Assembly: GCA_023386795.1 (NCBI GenBank)
Contig: JAEWJB010000187.1
Span: 1-64,000, forward strand
Reading direction: 5' to 3'
DNA from: Pseudomonadota bacterium
Lineage (GTDB): Bacteria > Pseudomonadota > Gammaproteobacteria > Xanthomonadales > Xanthomonadaceae
DNA length: 64,000 bases
Made by a program: the position numbers and the translations under genes. Below are positions 59,234 to 64,000 of the stretch, piece after piece. Each line of letters opens with the position of its first letter. Positions within the stretch are counted from its first letter, which is position 1. The notes beneath the pieces are model-generated. The model had not been told where the DNA came from. It searched no databases and saw nothing but the letters and a program-made list of their open reading frames with translations.

Positions 59234-60079
59234 CTACTGCAAACCGAACCAGTACAAGGCGGCCATGGCGATGGCGTTGTTGAGGCCATGGGCGAGGATC
59301 GCCGCCCACAGCGACCCGGTACGCCAGTAGAGCCAGGCGAAGGCCGCGCCCATCGTGCCGTACACCAGCCACAGCTGGCAGATGGCGAGGAGGCCATTGC
59401 CGCTCAGACCCGGAATTTCGTGCAGCAGCGCGAACGCCAGGCTGCTCAGGACAATGCCAAGCACCGGCCGGCCGGCCGCCAGCAACCGCCCGAACAATAC
59501 GCGGCGAAACAGCAGTTCCTCGTAGGCGGGGGCCAGCACCACCGCGAACAACACCGCCGAGAGCGGCCATTGCGAGAGCAGGTCGGTCATCAACGACAGG
59601 TTGGTCGGCACCGGCCTGACATCCAGGCGGTCGGCGAGCATGCCGGTGATGGTGCTGAAGGAGAACACGCCAACGGCTACCAGCGCGGCCAAACCCCAGG
59701 TCCCCGGACGTCGCAGCGCCGCCCAGGATGCTCGCCGCTCGCCGGCCGTGGCACGCCGGCGCCAGAAGTACACGACCAGCGCCGCGGTGCCGGTGCTGAC
59801 CAGCGCCATCAACAGCTGCGCCATCGCGCCGGGTTGCCCGAGCTGGTGCGCGACCTGCGACGGGTCGATCTCCACACCGCGCGATCGCGCCTCCAGTACC
59901 ACCTGGAAACCTCGGATCACGCCCCACACCACGCCCGCCGCCAAGCTGACCACCAGCAGGATGACCAGTGCGATCAAGGCATCAAGGAAGAAGTTCAGCA
60001 GGGGCGCACGGTCGGTGGTGGTCGCCGGCGGGGACAGCGCCTCCACGGGGGAAGGCGGGGACACGGGTAGGTCGTTCAT
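59234..60079 (-). CDS. CPBP family intramembrane metalloprotease
   Basis: 281 residues and about seven or eight helices. The three CPBP (CAAX protease/bacteriocin-processing) motifs are present: EELLFRRVLFGRL (EExxxR), SLAFALLHEI (FxxxH) and AHGLNNAIA (HxxxN/B). Related proteins process prenylated or leader peptides; no bacteriocin or prenylated substrate is near. It is separated from gyrB by 67 bases holding a strong hairpin. Confidence 0.9.
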   Translation of the reverse strand: MNDLPVSPPSPVEALSPPATTTDRAPLLNFFLDALIALVILLVVSLAAGVVWGVIRGFQVVLEARSRGVEIDPSQVAHQLGQPGAMAQLLMALVSTGTAALVVYFWRRRATAGERRASWAALRRPGTWGLAALVAVGVFSFSTITGMLADRLDVRPVPTNLSLMTDLLSQWPLSAVLFAVVLAPAYEELLFRRVLFGRLLAAGRPVLGIVLSSLAFALLHEIPGLSGNGLLAICQLWLVYGTMGAAFAWLYWRTGSLWAAILAHGLNNAIAMAALYWFGLQ

Positions 60080-60105
60080 CGCTTTCCTGCGCGGCGGAAG
60101 GACAA

Positions 60106-60132
60106 CCGCCGCATCGCTCCCCGATGCGGCGG
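60106..60132 (-). terminator. Strong hairpin downstream of gyrB
   Basis: CCGCCGCATCG (60106-60116), loop CTCCC, CGATGCGGCGG (60122-60132): a perfect 11-base stem 14 bases after the gyrB stop. The T run is poor (TTGTCCTT), so it may be an attenuating or protective hairpin rather than a full terminator. Confidence 0.55.
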
Positions 60133-60146
60133 CGGGATCGATGATG

Positions 60147-63831
<3,685 letters not shown>

Positions 63832-63955
63832 GGGACCGCAGGAAGGAGGCGCCGGCCCCGGAGGTGGGCATTCGAGCGCTCAGGATACGGGAGATCGCCT
63901 TGCATCACGAAGGCGCTGGCCCGGTCGACTCCCGGTGCACGATATGGGGTCAACA

Positions 63956-63964
63956 TGTGGATAA
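63956..63964 (-). promoter_or_regulatory. Perfect DnaA-box match
   Basis: TGTGGATAA, the complement of the consensus TTATCCACA, in the non-coding gap upstream of recF. A second near-match follows. Confidence 0.6.
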
Positions 63965-63991
63965 GGCCAGCCCAACGGGGTAGGGCAATTC

Positions 63992-64000
63992 TTGTCCACA
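63992..64000 (+). promoter_or_regulatory. DnaA-box-like nonamer at window edge
   Basis: TTGTCCACA, one mismatch from TTATCCACA, in opposite orientation to the box at 63956. The gap 63832-64000 holds no gene; dnaN is expected just to the right. Confidence 0.45.

Overview
The window reads as chromosomal DNA of a GC-rich gammaproteobacterium of the family Xanthomonadaceae (Pseudoxanthomonas / Stenotrophomonas / Luteimonas / Lysobacter-like). This rests on gene order: the right end (recF, gyrB, CAAX-type protease, M48 lipoprotein, TPR protein, tonB-exbB-exbD-exbD, pdxJ, cardiolipin synthase) is the arrangement known next to dnaA-dnaN in Xanthomonas. Two near-perfect parS-type palindromes inside recF and DnaA-box-like nonamers at the right edge support an origin-proximal position. 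The genus cannot be fixed from the sequence alone. No tRNA, rRNA, CRISPR array or insertion sequence was seen, and no gene-free stretch exceeds about 235 bases.

Layout. 1-5890: four tightly coupled genes (DUF58, BatA-like, DUF4175-like, large membrane protein), the tail of an aerotolerance-type operon that starts to the left. 5887-8327: small housekeeping genes (methyltransferase, MgtC-like, SRPBCC, thioredoxin-like, host-attachment-family protein). 8484-12106: a helicase/exonuclease pair matching MrfA/MrfB. 12266-25112: the accessory heart of the window, a two-partner secretion / contact-dependent inhibition locus. It holds transporter TpsB, a 2984-residue TpsA/CdiA exoprotein with an HNH-like nuclease tip, a putative immunity gene, a displaced toxin-tip remnant, and a second, mosaic immunity gene. 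25134-28620: stress-type SDR with a histone-like tail, Cys-rich small protein, two I78-type lipoproteins and topoisomerase IB. 28824-34940: gltB-gltD with a REP hairpin between them. 34957-39621: ArsC-like reductase, GH5 glycosidase, a double-domain methylglyoxal synthase, a PstS-OmpA fusion and a PepSY protein. 39720-48828: secreted M28 peptidase, a VNG-repeat protein, EnvC-like amidase activator, S41 peptidase, 2-hydroxyacid dehydrogenase, DUF1820, rhomboid and FadL. 48887-54371: enzymes, radical SAM protein, cardiolipin synthase and pdxJ. 54479-56893: the TonB energising operon. 57041-63831: TPR protein, M48, CPBP protease, gyrB and recF.

How the genes work together. TpsB should export the TpsA filament, whose C-terminal tip would be delivered to neighbouring cells, and the ATGA-coupled downstream gene would protect the producer. 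The low-GC, duplicated and recombined tail of this locus is the part most likely to hold undescribed biology. TonB-ExbB-ExbD-ExbD energises outer-membrane uptake; FadL is an independent outer-membrane channel. EnvC-like, S41, M48, M28 and rhomboid proteins form a large envelope-proteolysis complement. GltBD supplies glutamate; PdxJ supplies the vitamin B6 cofactor.
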